Below are positions 44,343-52,951 of a stretch of DNA of 64,000 nt, one piece after another (position 1 is the stretch's first letter; every line of letters starts with the position of its first letter). The notes below the pieces were generated by a model. It was not told where the DNA came from. It did no database searches and was given only the letters and a program-made list of their open reading frames with translations. Source of the stretch: Clostridia bacterium (GTDB taxonomy: Bacteria > Bacillota > Clostridia > Oscillospirales > Acutalibacteraceae); contig JAFQON010000011.1 of the NCBI GenBank assembly GCA_017403185.1, positions 32,051-96,050 of the forward strand, given 5' to 3'. The position numbers and the translations under genes are program-made.

Positions 44343-46121
44343 TTATTCAAAGAATCCGTAGTATCTGCCGAACCAATATGCAAATGTATATACATAGCAG
44401 CTTTCAACTACCGTAACACCGCCCGAATCCTCGTTTTTATAATCAAGAGGATTGCGGTCATATTTTGAAATAAATCTTTCATCGGGAGGAAGAAGAATTG
44501 AAATCTCCTTGCCGCCGAGCTTCATGTTCTTAACGGGCACATCGTGTCTGCCCTCAAGCGAAACACCCGCTGCAAGACGGCTTGCATTTGTTCTGTAAAA
44601 CCACTCTGCAAGGCGTTCAAAATCAATCTCATCATCGGGGCATGAAATTGCATAAGGAAGGTCATAGCCGGGATTGTGCTCTCTTTCAAGAGATGTTCTC
44701 CAAGCCTTGAAGCCCTTGCGGTATTTTGCAAGAAGCTTTTCGTCTTTTTCAAGAGTGCAAAGGCCCGTAAACGCAAGCACCGCAAGCATATGATCGCCGT
44801 ACATAATATCCTCAACAAAAATGAATTCGCCCGAAAGGCTTGCCTGATAAAGCCTGTCAAAATGCTTTTCAGTCATATCGGCATAGCCGAGGTCATTTAC
44901 AAGATGGTCATAATGCTCTCTCCACTTGCCCTGCTCGCCCGTAATTCTCATTGTAACAAGCAGATACATAAGAAGCTGTGCGGAGTTGAGCGCACCGTCA
45001 ACCCAACCGAATTCGGTGTTGAAATATCTTGTGCTCCACTTTGCCCACGAAGTCGGCTTACCCGTGAAATCGTGAAGCTCATAGCCATGGTCAATGATAT
45101 GATTCATCAGACCGACTGCGGATATTTTTATAAGCTCGCCAAGCTCGGGGTCATCGCAGGCAAGAAGCTCATAAGCATAAAGCATATGAAGGAAATGGTG
45201 TGTGATTTCGTCACTGCTTGTGTCTGCCTTATAAACGATATCATTAATCGTATATCCCAAATCGGTGTAAAGCTTTGCAAGCCTTGCGGGCACCTCGGCA
45301 GAAGCATCAATGACAACACCGTTGACTCCCTTTTTTATTGAATCGGTGGTTTCAAGGCAGGTTGCCTTGCCGTCTGTAATTCTGAAGAAAAGTCCGTCAT
45401 CGGGCACGGGCTCATCAGCGCAGAGATAAGTTCTTGCAGCAAAACCGTTGCCTCTTGAATGAATATGTAAAAGAAGAAGGTTTGCTTCAACGGCGTTCGT
45501 GGCAATTACCTTTGCCTTTAATGTGTCGGGATGGTCGGCACCCTTTTCTCTTTTGAAGGTTGCATATCTGAAAATTTCGCCCATTGCATAGCCCGAAGTG
45601 AAGCTGCCGTCATTATCGGAATGACCGTAAGGCACTGCAGAATCAAGGTTTCTTGCTTCTTTAAGCTGCTTCTGACTAACCATCCCCCTGCGGCTTACAA
45701 CTCTCAGAGTTTCATCAAGCAGAATATCCGCCTTCTCCTCCGCTCCGATAAGCTTCATTTCGATATAAGCTGCACCTGTTTCCGTAAGCACCCACACATT
45801 ATCTCCGTCAGGCATAATTGCTTTGATATTATTATCAAGCAAATCTCTGGGTGCGCTGAAATACATTACGATATCTTCTTCCCTCTCGGCGTTTTTATCG
45901 TAACGGGTAAGGCCGTTTGATGCACCGTACCATTCAATATCCCCTGTTTTTGCAAAGCAGGTATAATCGCTCTTCTTTGAGGGAAGAGGATACGGGAAGC
46001 CTTCAAGTGACGGCTTTTCATTTTTAAAAGTCAAAAGCTCTGCAGGGATTTTTGAATCTCCTGTCTTATAAAATGTGCAGAATCTGCATAAATGCGGTTT
46101 AAGCTTGTAAGGTTTAATCAT
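44343..46121 (-). CDS. Propeller/toroid protein, paralogue of the 61721-63820 product
   Basis: The 592-residue protein has a short N-terminal propeller-like part (about 60-135; IEWYGASNGLTRYD, NVWVLTETGAAYIE) and a large helical C-terminal part (about 150-592). It shares with the protein at 61721-63820 the order EEKAD, a DNDG motif, THHFLHMLYAYELL, a HGYELHDFTGKPTSWAKW segment and the end YVYTFAYWFGRYYGF. The helical part looks like an (alpha/alpha) toroid used by glycosidases, lyases and epimerases. No named family was recognised and there is no signal peptide. It is the first gene of an operon with GH38 alpha-mannosidase, which suggests a glycan enzyme. Confidence 0.65.
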   Translation of the reverse strand: MIKPYKLKPHLCRFCTFYKTGDSKIPAELLTFKNEKPSLEGFPYPLPSKKSDYTCFAKTGDIEWYGASNGLTRYDKNAEREEDIVMYFSAPRDLLDNNIKAIMPDGDNVWVLTETGAAYIEMKLIGAEEKADILLDETLRVVSRRGMVSQKQLKEARNLDSAVPYGHSDNDGSFTSGYAMGEIFRYATFKREKGADHPDTLKAKVIATNAVEANLLLLHIHSRGNGFAARTYLCADEPVPDDGLFFRITDGKATCLETTDSIKKGVNGVVIDASAEVPARLAKLYTDLGYTINDIVYKADTSSDEITHHFLHMLYAYELLACDDPELGELIKISAVGLMNHIIDHGYELHDFTGKPTSWAKWSTRYFNTEFGWVDGALNSAQLLMYLLVTMRITGEQGKWREHYDHLVNDLGYADMTEKHFDRLYQASLSGEFIFVEDIMYGDHMLAVLAFTGLCTLEKDEKLLAKYRKGFKAWRTSLEREHNPGYDLPYAISCPDDEIDFERLAEWFYRTNASRLAAGVSLEGRHDVPVKNMKLGGKEISILLPPDERFISKYDRNPLDYKNEDSGGVTVVESCYVYTFAYWFGRYYGFFE

Positions 46122-46223
46122 AAATGCACCTCAAAATATAAATATATAATAAATATAACAGAACAGTAAAATATATGCAATAGAAAAATATCTTTTTTTA
46201 TGTATTTTGGTGAATTTGAAATA

Positions 46224-46252
46224 TTTACATTCGATAGCGGAGATGATATAAT
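46224..46252 (+). promoter_or_regulatory. Promoter of the DUF2156-isomerase-lipoprotein operon
   Basis: TTTACA (46224-46229) and TATAAT (46247-46252) are 17 bases apart. Confidence 0.65.
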
Positions 46253-46283
46253 ACTCTCGAAAATATGAAGTAAAAGGTGCATT

Positions 46284-47171
46284 ATGTTAGACTTCAGGAA
46301 AATAGAAATGAAAGATATTCCCGTGCTCAGAGCTTATTATTCCGCCTATCCCGCAAGGCAGTGTGACCGCTCTGCAGGCGCAACGGTGATGTGGAGAAAC
46401 TATTTTGACAACAGATTTGCGATTGTTGACGGCACAATAGTATTCTCTTCAAACTTCAAAGGCGGGCTCTGCTTTGCATACCCTGTCGGCAGAAACATTG
46501 ACAGCGCACTCGATGAAATTGAAAAGCACTGCGAGAAAAACAAAATTCCCATGGTGCTTTGCTCGGTAAACAAAAAAGAGCTTGAAAAGCTCAGCCAAAA
46601 ATACAGTAATATTGAGGCTGATGCAGACAGGGACTGGTTTGATTATCTTTATGAAAAGGATGCGATGCTCAATCTTGCGGGCAGAAAATACGGCACACCG
46701 AGAAACCATATCAACAAATTCAAAAAGCTTTATCAGAATTGGGCTTTTGAGCCGATTGATGCTCATAATCTCCCCGAGCTTATCGAATTCACAAAAAACT
46801 TCACCTTCAATTCTCAAAAAGACGAAAGTGCTGCACTTGAGCTTGAAATGTGCATTGAAGTGCTTGAGAATTATGATGCCTACGGAATGCCCGGCGGTGC
46901 TCTCAGAGTTGACGGCAAAATAATCGGATATTCAATCGGAGAAATCATAGGCGACACCTTGTTTTGTCACATTGAAAAGGCAGACATCACTTATGCGGGA
47001 GCATATCAGATGCTCACGAATCAGTATTTACGGATGTATGCTTCGGGCGACGATGTTAAATATGTTAACCGTGAAGAAGACTGCGGCGATGAAGGCTTAA
47101 GAAAATCAAAGCTCTCTTATCATCCGGTTGAGCTTATCGAAAAGAACACTGTTGTTATCAGAAAGGATTGA
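46284..47171 (+). CDS. DUF2156 (LPG synthetase C-terminal-like, GNAT-fold) protein
   Basis: The 295-residue protein resembles the DUF2156 group, related to the aminoacyl-transfer domain of phosphatidylglycerol lysyltransferase. Motifs include the N-terminal DIPVLRAYYSAYPARQCDRS, GRKYGTPRNHINKFKKLYQNW (about 135-155) and the C-terminal YVNREEDCGDEGLRKSKLSYHP. It has no membrane segment, so it is a soluble acyl- or aminoacyl-transferase of unknown acceptor. The sugar-isomerase gene starts 4 bases after its stop. Confidence 0.8.
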   Translation: MLDFRKIEMKDIPVLRAYYSAYPARQCDRSAGATVMWRNYFDNRFAIVDGTIVFSSNFKGGLCFAYPVGRNIDSALDEIEKHCEKNKIPMVLCSVNKKELEKLSQKYSNIEADADRDWFDYLYEKDAMLNLAGRKYGTPRNHINKFKKLYQNWAFEPIDAHNLPELIEFTKNFTFNSQKDESAALELEMCIEVLENYDAYGMPGGALRVDGKIIGYSIGEIIGDTLFCHIEKADITYAGAYQMLTNQYLRMYASGDDVKYVNREEDCGDEGLRKSKLSYHPVELIEKNTVVIRKD

Positions 47172-47175
47172 TTAT

Positions 47176-48000
47176 ATGAAACTCGGTATTATAAACGGTT
47201 GGAGCGAAGGCTGCATTAAGTATGTTCATGACAAAGGACTTGATGCTGTTGAATTCTGCGTTAACGACAACTACAACTCAGAAGAATTTCTCGCTCAGGC
47301 AAATGAAATCAAAGGCTACAGCGAAAAATACGGAGTTGCCGTTGGCTCCATGGGCAGATGGGGAATGACAAGAATTGACGATAACGGCGAAATCATTCCC
47401 GAAGCTCTTCAGGCAGATAAAAACATCATCGAAGCGGCTTCAATCATCGGCTGCCCCGTATACAACTGCGGCGTAAACTATGTTGACGGCAAAAGCTTCT
47501 ATGAAAACTGCAACATAGCAATTGATTATCTCGGCAAGCTTATTGAATTTGCCAAAGACAAGGGCGTTAAAATTGCGGTTTATAACTGCCGATGGGAAAA
47601 CTTTATTGTTGAGCCCAAGGCATGGGAGGTTGTTCTCTCCGCTCTGCCCGAGCTTGGCATTAAATATGATATTTCTCACTGTATTTATCATGACGGCAAC
47701 TATCTTGCCGAAATGCGTGACTGGGGTGACAGATTCTATCACTTCCATTTAAAGGGCTGCGTATACTTTGACAACGATGTGTATGACGATGCACCTGCAG
47801 GGCTTGACAGCATAAACTGGGGAGCTGCAATGGATATTCTTTACACAAAAGACTATGACGGTATGCTTTCAATAGAGCCTCATTCGCAGTATTGGAAGGG
47901 CAAGAAAGGTCAGTGGGGAATTGATTACACAATCAAATATTTCAGACCGTTCATTATGCCTGAGGATTATGAATTCAGCGATAATCCGTATATGCCGTGA
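47176..48000 (+). CDS. Sugar phosphate isomerase/epimerase (xylose isomerase-like TIM barrel)
   Basis: The 274-residue protein belongs to the AP-endonuclease-2/sugar isomerase TIM-barrel family. The start is the ATG preceded by GAAAGGATTG. Metal-site candidates are in DISHCIYHDG (about 170-179), FYHFHLKG and LSIEPHSQYW (about 236-245). The usual Glu of strand 5 (IxxEN) reads AVYNCRWEN, so one ligand is shifted or the activity differs. It lies between DUF2156 and lipoprotein genes. Confidence 0.78.
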   Translation: MKLGIINGWSEGCIKYVHDKGLDAVEFCVNDNYNSEEFLAQANEIKGYSEKYGVAVGSMGRWGMTRIDDNGEIIPEALQADKNIIEAASIIGCPVYNCGVNYVDGKSFYENCNIAIDYLGKLIEFAKDKGVKIAVYNCRWENFIVEPKAWEVVLSALPELGIKYDISHCIYHDGNYLAEMRDWGDRFYHFHLKGCVYFDNDVYDDAPAGLDSINWGAAMDILYTKDYDGMLSIEPHSQYWKGKKGQWGIDYTIKYFRPFIMPEDYEFSDNPYMP

Positions 48001-48011
48001 GGATAATAATA

Positions 48012-48566
48012 ATGAAACATATTAAAATATCATTTTGTATTCTTCTTTGTGTTTTCATGCTTGCTTCGTGCGGCAAAACAGACAACACAGATTACTTCGC
48101 TTCAGCATTGCAGGGCAGCGATGAAGAAACACGGTATATGCCGCTTATATTCAAAAGCATGGATGCACCTGAGGATGTGAAGATTTCATCTCTTGCAGAC
48201 GGCACAACAACATTCACCGTTGAAAAAAGCATCACGGCTGAAAGCGGCAAAACATATCAGTATGCAAACATTCATATTCAGAAGCACAATTCGGATATAA
48301 ACGGTTCAATTGATGAAACCATAGATTCATATGTTGAAGAAGCGGAATCAATTGTCAACGCAGTAAAACACGAATACGGCGGCAAAAAATATGCTGTTTC
48401 ATATGAAATACGCCCTGACCTTGATTGCACCGTTTTGAATGTGATTTACCCCGTAACGGATAATATCTCTGCATTTTTTGCTTTAAGACTGAGTGAAACA
48501 CCCGACAGCATGACAGATGAGCTGCTTGACACAATCTGCAAAGATACCGAAGTTATGAAAATATAA
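48012..48566 (+). CDS. Putative lipoprotein of unknown function
   Basis: The 184-residue product begins with a lipoprotein signal (FCILLCVFMLASCGK, Cys about 20). It overlaps the previous gene's end with GTGAGGATAATAATA ahead of its ATG at 48012. The mature part has a Ser/Asp/Glu-rich first half and no motif I recognise. Last gene of its operon. Confidence 0.6.
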   Translation: MKHIKISFCILLCVFMLASCGKTDNTDYFASALQGSDEETRYMPLIFKSMDAPEDVKISSLADGTTTFTVEKSITAESGKTYQYANIHIQKHNSDINGSIDETIDSYVEEAESIVNAVKHEYGGKKYAVSYEIRPDLDCTVLNVIYPVTDNISAFFALRLSETPDSMTDELLDTICKDTEVMKI

Positions 48567-48572
48567 AACAAT

Positions 48573-48604
48573 CCGCCAAGACCGATTGGTTTTGGCGGTA
48601 TTTT
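48573..48604 (+). terminator. Terminator after the lipoprotein gene
   Basis: CCGCCAAGACC and GGTTTTGGCGG pair along 11 positions (one wobble) with a 4-base loop, followed by TATTTTTT. It separates convergent genes. Confidence 0.9.
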
Positions 48605-49183
48605 TTACATCCAGAAAAGCTTTTCTCCGTCTGTTTCACGAAGATGCGAAACATCGTTCTGCAATGCAAGCTTCGGCAGCTCGGTTTCACAGAAATTAAT
48701 CTTTGTTACCGAGGTGTTATAAACAGAAAATCTCATAATGCCGAACGGTATTCCGAGAGCAGCACGGATAAGATACTGAGCATACATTCCGTGTGCAACA
48801 ATTATCACATTTTCGTGATTGCGATGTTTTTCTTTTATTCTTTCAATTACCCTCTCGGCTCTTTCAATGCACCCGGCATCGCTCTCTTCAAAGTCCTCAA
48901 AGCCGTTTTCGGTTGCTCTTACTCCCCTTTCAAGCAAGTCATAATCAATAATCATATTATCCGAAATGCAGGAAGCGGTCTCTTTTGCTCTGTCAAGAGG
49001 GCTGACATACAGCGTAAATTCCTTTAAATCCTTAAAACGCTCACCCAAAGCGTATGCCTGCTTTTTGCCGTGAGAGGTAAGCGGCGGATTTGTTTTGTCA
49101 AAGGGCTCATCGGTTTCGATATTGCCCATGCTCTCGGCATGACGAATTATATAAAGCTGCAGGTACATTTCATCGTTTCTCAT
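48605..49183 (-). CDS. Histidine phosphatase family protein
   Basis: The 192-residue protein has the phosphoglycerate-mutase-type LYIIRHAESMGN motif at about 9-20, and the second catalytic His in VIIVAHGMYAQYL near 133-145. The ATG at 49183 follows GGGAGTGTAATT. The substrate (a small phosphate ester or sugar phosphate) cannot be told. It overlaps the end of the methyltransferase gene. Confidence 0.87.
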   Translation of the reverse strand: MRNDEMYLQLYIIRHAESMGNIETDEPFDKTNPPLTSHGKKQAYALGERFKDLKEFTLYVSPLDRAKETASCISDNMIIDYDLLERGVRATENGFEDFEESDAGCIERAERVIERIKEKHRNHENVIIVAHGMYAQYLIRAALGIPFGIMRFSVYNTSVTKINFCETELPKLALQNDVSHLRETDGEKLFWM

Positions 49184-49196
49184 AATTACACTCCCG

Positions 49197-50243
49197 TTAA
49201 ACACAATACAAATTCATATCCCAACACGGAATATAGGGGTGACGGCGAATAAAAAACCTGTAATCCGGGTTTATTCTTGCAATTTTAAGAGGTATTTCAA
49301 AAATATCGCTGCTTCTGTGATATAGGGCAATGTTAAGCTTTGGCTTTTGCTCTTTCAGCGTTTCTTTTGCGCCTTCCAACGCATCAATTTCAACGCCCTC
49401 AACATCCGTTTTGATGTAGCTTACAGCTTTATTTTTACAAAGCTCATCAACAGTTACCGCTTCAATTTCTTCGCCCTTTGATGAAATTGCAGACTGCCTG
49501 CCCGCATTGCTGCTGAAAATCAGAGTTTTGCTTTCGCTGTAAATTGCCTTTTGATATGCGGTTGAATTCGGAATCTTTTCAAGATAATCACAGAGCTTTT
49601 TATATGTTCTTCTGTCAGGCTCAAGAGCGGTTATGCTCTCATATTCCCCGCCGCAATACCTGAGAAATTCTTCAACGGTATCCCCTCTGTATGCACCCAG
49701 ATCAAGGTAGCTTTCGTTTTTGCCTAAGCAAAGGATACTCTCAAAAACTTCACTTTTCGATGTTGTGATTTTTTGGAGCTTTTCAAGCTCGCCGCCGAAA
49801 ATAAAATCAACGCACCCTGCGAATATTTTTTTTGAATCCTCTTCAAAAAGCTCATATGCAGCATTGATTTTTTCTTTATTTTTTTCAATAAAATCTCTGT
49901 TAAATATGTCATCGCCGAAAACGGGCACACAAGGCACAAGCACTATGTACTTTTCACTGAGAGAAAATATATGATTCATAACATCGGGAATGCAGGTTGC
50001 AAATGCAACGGCAATTATAAATTCACCGTCAAATTCAGAAAGCTTGGTCACCTTGTGACCCCTGAACATCTGCCCTCTCACAAAATCATCGCTTGCGGTA
50101 ACGCCCTTAACGGGAATTTCAAGGCGAATGAATTCATCAATAACCTTATCCGCACCGTTACCCATGCCGTAAACCACAACAGGCAGACCGCTTTCTTTTA
50201 TTTTCTCCCACGAGGATTTGTTTTCACTCATAAATTCAAGCAT
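49197..50243 (-). CDS. FkbM family methyltransferase with N-terminal nucleotide-binding-like domain
   Basis: The 348-residue protein has an N-terminal domain (about 15-130; VVVYGMGNGADKVIDEF) and a C-terminal FkbM methyltransferase (about 165-348): SYLDLGAYRGDTVEEF near 178-193, ITALEPDRRTYKKL, and the conserved SYIKTDVEGVEIDALEGA (about 280-297). Such enzymes methylate sugars or surface glycans. The ATG at 50243 follows CGGTGATAGA. Confidence 0.85.
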   Translation of the reverse strand: MLEFMSENKSSWEKIKESGLPVVVYGMGNGADKVIDEFIRLEIPVKGVTASDDFVRGQMFRGHKVTKLSEFDGEFIIAVAFATCIPDVMNHIFSLSEKYIVLVPCVPVFGDDIFNRDFIEKNKEKINAAYELFEEDSKKIFAGCVDFIFGGELEKLQKITTSKSEVFESILCLGKNESYLDLGAYRGDTVEEFLRYCGGEYESITALEPDRRTYKKLCDYLEKIPNSTAYQKAIYSESKTLIFSSNAGRQSAISSKGEEIEAVTVDELCKNKAVSYIKTDVEGVEIDALEGAKETLKEQKPKLNIALYHRSSDIFEIPLKIARINPDYRFFIRRHPYIPCWDMNLYCV

Positions 50244-50289
50244 TCTATCACCGAATTTAATTTATCATAAACATCAATATATGTCAAAC

Positions 50290-50316
50290 AAAAAGCAGCC
50301 TGCAAACGCAAGCTGC
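50290..50316 (-). terminator. Terminator of the cyclophilin-SecB-ceramidase-TauE operon
   Basis: GCAGCTTGC and GCAGGCTGC fold with a 4-base loop, followed by TTTTTG on the minus strand. Confidence 0.8.
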
Positions 50317-50322
50317 CTTGTT

Positions 50323-51108
50323 TTATAACGCAAGATATGAAATTCCGTTGTAAACATTCAGAATCACAAGCAGAATCATAACTGCCGTGAAGGTTTTTCT
50401 GATAAGCTTATCGTCAAATTTACGGTTAAGCTTTGAGCCGATTATTCCGCCGAGAATTGCTGCGGGCAGAATGAAAATAAGCGTTTTCCACTGGTGAAGA
50501 TATGCACTTATTCCGTCGGAAGCAAAAATTGTTATCAGCTTTGAAAGCTGCGAAAAGAAAATTATCGCAACGGAATACACTGCAGACTCCTTGACATTCA
50601 TTGAGAAAAAGAGAGTAAGCACCGCAACATTTATCGGACCGCCGCCTATGCCTAAAAAAGATGCAATAAAACCAAGCAAAAGCCCTACCGCACAAATTGC
50701 TGCGGGATTTTTAACACGGAATGAAAACCGCTGCTTGCTCACATATATACACACGGACAAAAGCAACGCCGCAAGCACAAACGCCTGAATGCACCTTATG
50801 TTTTCCTGAGCGAAGGAATTGCCGAGCAAATCCATACAGAATTTACCGAAAAAACCGCCCGCAACCGAGCCTGCCGCAAGAAAAATAATAATGCTTTTAT
50901 CAAAGCTGACCTTGTTTTTTATTTGTTTTCCTGTTGAAACAATTGACATTGTGAAGACTGCAACGCATGAAAGAAAATCAACCTGTGCACGGGGCTCTTC
51001 GCCAATGAAATCAAGTATGGGTTTGATTATGACTCCTCCACCCAACCCCACAAAGGAGCCGAGGGTTGTTGCAACAAGAATTACAACGGCATAAATTAAC
51101 GCAAGCAT
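50323..51108 (-). CDS. TauE/SafE family transporter
   Basis: The 261-residue membrane protein has about eight hydrophobic segments and the TauE/SafE repeats LGSFVGLGGGVIIKPILDFIG (about 16-36) and LGFIASFLGIGGGPINVAVLTLFFSM (about 149-174). Members export sulfite, sulfonates or related organic anions. The start codon shares one base with the stop of the ceramidase-like gene (TGATG), so the two are translationally coupled. Confidence 0.88.
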   Translation of the reverse strand: MLALIYAVVILVATTLGSFVGLGGGVIIKPILDFIGEEPRAQVDFLSCVAVFTMSIVSTGKQIKNKVSFDKSIIIFLAAGSVAGGFFGKFCMDLLGNSFAQENIRCIQAFVLAALLLSVCIYVSKQRFSFRVKNPAAICAVGLLLGFIASFLGIGGGPINVAVLTLFFSMNVKESAVYSVAIIFFSQLSKLITIFASDGISAYLHQWKTLIFILPAAILGGIIGSKLNRKFDDKLIRKTFTAVMILLVILNVYNGISYLAL

Positions 51109-52541
51109 CAGAATCTTGCCACCATATCTGTAAAGGCATCAGCTATTGTTTTCTGTGCGCCGATACCCATTGAATTTGTTTCGTGATAATGGTTGAGGTC
51201 ATTCTTATCCCTTACGCCGTTAAGATAAGGCTGTGTGGGGTTAAGAATGAAATCGTTGGGGGGCACAACATAACCCGACATATCGTTTGAAACGCCGAAA
51301 ACTATCATATCAGGCTCTCCCGCAATTTCAGCAAGAGGTGTGGGGTTGATTTCGGGGCCCTTTTCAGTGGGAGCAACTTCCGCTGACATATAGCCGCCGT
51401 AAACTGTTGAAACAAAGCTTTCACCGGGGAGAAGCAGCACCTTTTTGCCGCCGATTGACATATAGGTCATCTCTGTCATCATTGCAATGCCGATATCACT
51501 CTCTTTGCAGGGGTATGCCTTGAAGCTCATAACATGGCGCATTGCAAGAAGAGTGAGGACATAGTTACCTACGGGAAGATAGAAGGGCTGCTGCATAATT
51601 TTCATTTCAGCGGGAAGCTCTTTATCGTTGTCAATTTTAAGCGCTGCATCTGCAATCATCTTTGCCTGAAGCTTGATGCAGTTGACATTATCCTCACTGT
51701 CAAGCTCCTTAACATCCATTGCACCGATTGCGCCGATGCCGAAGAGCACATTTGCACCGTTTTCAGCCTTAATCTGCTCACGCATGAAATAGGGATATTC
51801 GCCGCTGAGCATACGGTTACCGCCGCCGAGCGAGTTGGGATGACCGCCGAAGTTGAGAATCCATGTTTCCTTTGCGCCGTCATCGGGCACAAAGCGGAAT
51901 CTTGAAAGAATCTCGTGCCTGTCAATAAAGCCTCTGCGGGTCTGAAGACCGTCTTTAATCTCGATATCGCCTATGTAAAGCTTGCCGCTCTTTCTTGCAG
52001 CATAAGCTTCTTCTGCAACCTTAACGGCTTTATTCATAAGCATATCCATATATTCGGGGTCCTTGCCGTCGGATGGGATGCTTACAAGATTGGGCTTGCC
52101 CCAGTAGCCGAGGGTATCTATACCCGAATGGCTGTGGGTGCAGCTGAAGTTGATGCACTTGCAGCCCTTGATTTTATCCGACGCCATAATCATCGAGCGG
52201 ATTTTGTTAATCTCAATTCTTGTCATGCCGACAATATCGGCACCGAGCCAAAGCATACCTTCGTCGTTGCCGCAATCAAGCCATACCGCACTGATATAAA
52301 CGGGTGAAAGCACGCCTTCCATTTTGTGGCCCGAGCCGTGGCCTGCAATCCAGTAGGTTTTGCCGCTGTCAAGGTCGGGCATAATCTCGTCTGTCGCAAA
52401 ACCTGCTCTGTAGCCGCTGCCGCTGATAACCGTGGGAGCTACCTTTTCGATTTCGGGCGCAGTTTCTTTCTTGCATATTTTTTTGCCGAAGTTTTTTGTG
52501 ATAGCCACTATGCCTTTTGAGGCGATATCCATAATATCCAT
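51108..52541 (-). CDS. Neutral ceramidase-like hydrolase
   Basis: The 477-residue protein matches the N-terminal catalytic part of neutral/alkaline non-lysosomal ceramidases: GYRAGFATDEIMPD, the zinc motif NFSCTHSHSGIDTLGYWG (about 130-147), FGGHPNSLGG (about 236) and MLSGEYPYFMRE. These cut amide-linked acyl chains or related N-acyl or lactone bonds. It is shorter than true ceramidases and has no signal peptide. It lies between a SecB-like gene and a TauE exporter. The substrate is unknown. Confidence 0.75.
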   Translation of the reverse strand: MDIMDIASKGIVAITKNFGKKICKKETAPEIEKVAPTVISGSGYRAGFATDEIMPDLDSGKTYWIAGHGSGHKMEGVLSPVYISAVWLDCGNDEGMLWLGADIVGMTRIEINKIRSMIMASDKIKGCKCINFSCTHSHSGIDTLGYWGKPNLVSIPSDGKDPEYMDMLMNKAVKVAEEAYAARKSGKLYIGDIEIKDGLQTRRGFIDRHEILSRFRFVPDDGAKETWILNFGGHPNSLGGGNRMLSGEYPYFMREQIKAENGANVLFGIGAIGAMDVKELDSEDNVNCIKLQAKMIADAALKIDNDKELPAEMKIMQQPFYLPVGNYVLTLLAMRHVMSFKAYPCKESDIGIAMMTEMTYMSIGGKKVLLLPGESFVSTVYGGYMSAEVAPTEKGPEINPTPLAEIAGEPDMIVFGVSNDMSGYVVPPNDFILNPTQPYLNGVRDKNDLNHYHETNSMGIGAQKTIADAFTDMVARF

Positions 52542-52558
52542 ATCTTTATTCCCTTTCT

Positions 52559-52951
52559 TTAAACATTCTTGCCGAATTTATAAATGCTCTGCGATTCAAT
52601 ATCAAAGTTCGGAATTATTACAGGCGGAATACCTGCGTTGACAGTGAGCGATGAAATCATTGTTCTTGCGTAAGGAAAAAGTTCCTTGAAGGTCTGAACA
52701 TGAAGAAGCTCCCTTTTGACCTCGGGATTGTAGCTGAACATTCCCTGAATAACCGCTTTGATACGGAATTTTTCTTTATTTTCTTTGTCGTTGAGCTCAA
52801 CCGTGAATTCACCGATGCAGATGTTGTTGTTTGAATACTTCACATTATATGAATACTTATTTTCAAACTCAAGCTTTGCACCGTTTTCGCATTTGTTGAC
52901 AAACTCAATTTCGCTTGCACGGAACCCCTTGAAAACAATATTATTTGCCAT
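52559..52951 (-). CDS. SecB-like chaperone
   Basis: The 130-residue protein carries ELFPYARTMISSLTVNAGIPPVIIPNFDI (about 90-118), close to the SecB core, on the small all-beta N-terminal half. SecB is mainly proteobacterial; Gram-positive homologues are less studied. It overlaps the cyclophilin gene by 11 bases with GGAGGTGATTTCGG ahead of its ATG. It may deliver the products of this operon or other exported proteins to the Sec machinery. Confidence 0.72.
   Translation of the reverse strand: MANNIVFKGFRASEIEFVNKCENGAKLEFENKYSYNVKYSNNNICIGEFTVELNDKENKEKFRIKAVIQGMFSYNPEVKRELLHVQTFKELFPYARTMISSLTVNAGIPPVIIPNFDIESQSIYKFGKNV

Noticed and set aside
52559-52951. Toxin-antitoxin-chaperone system around the SecB-like gene
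   Set aside because: The neighbours are a cyclophilin lipoprotein and a ceramidase-like enzyme; no toxin or antitoxin gene is present.
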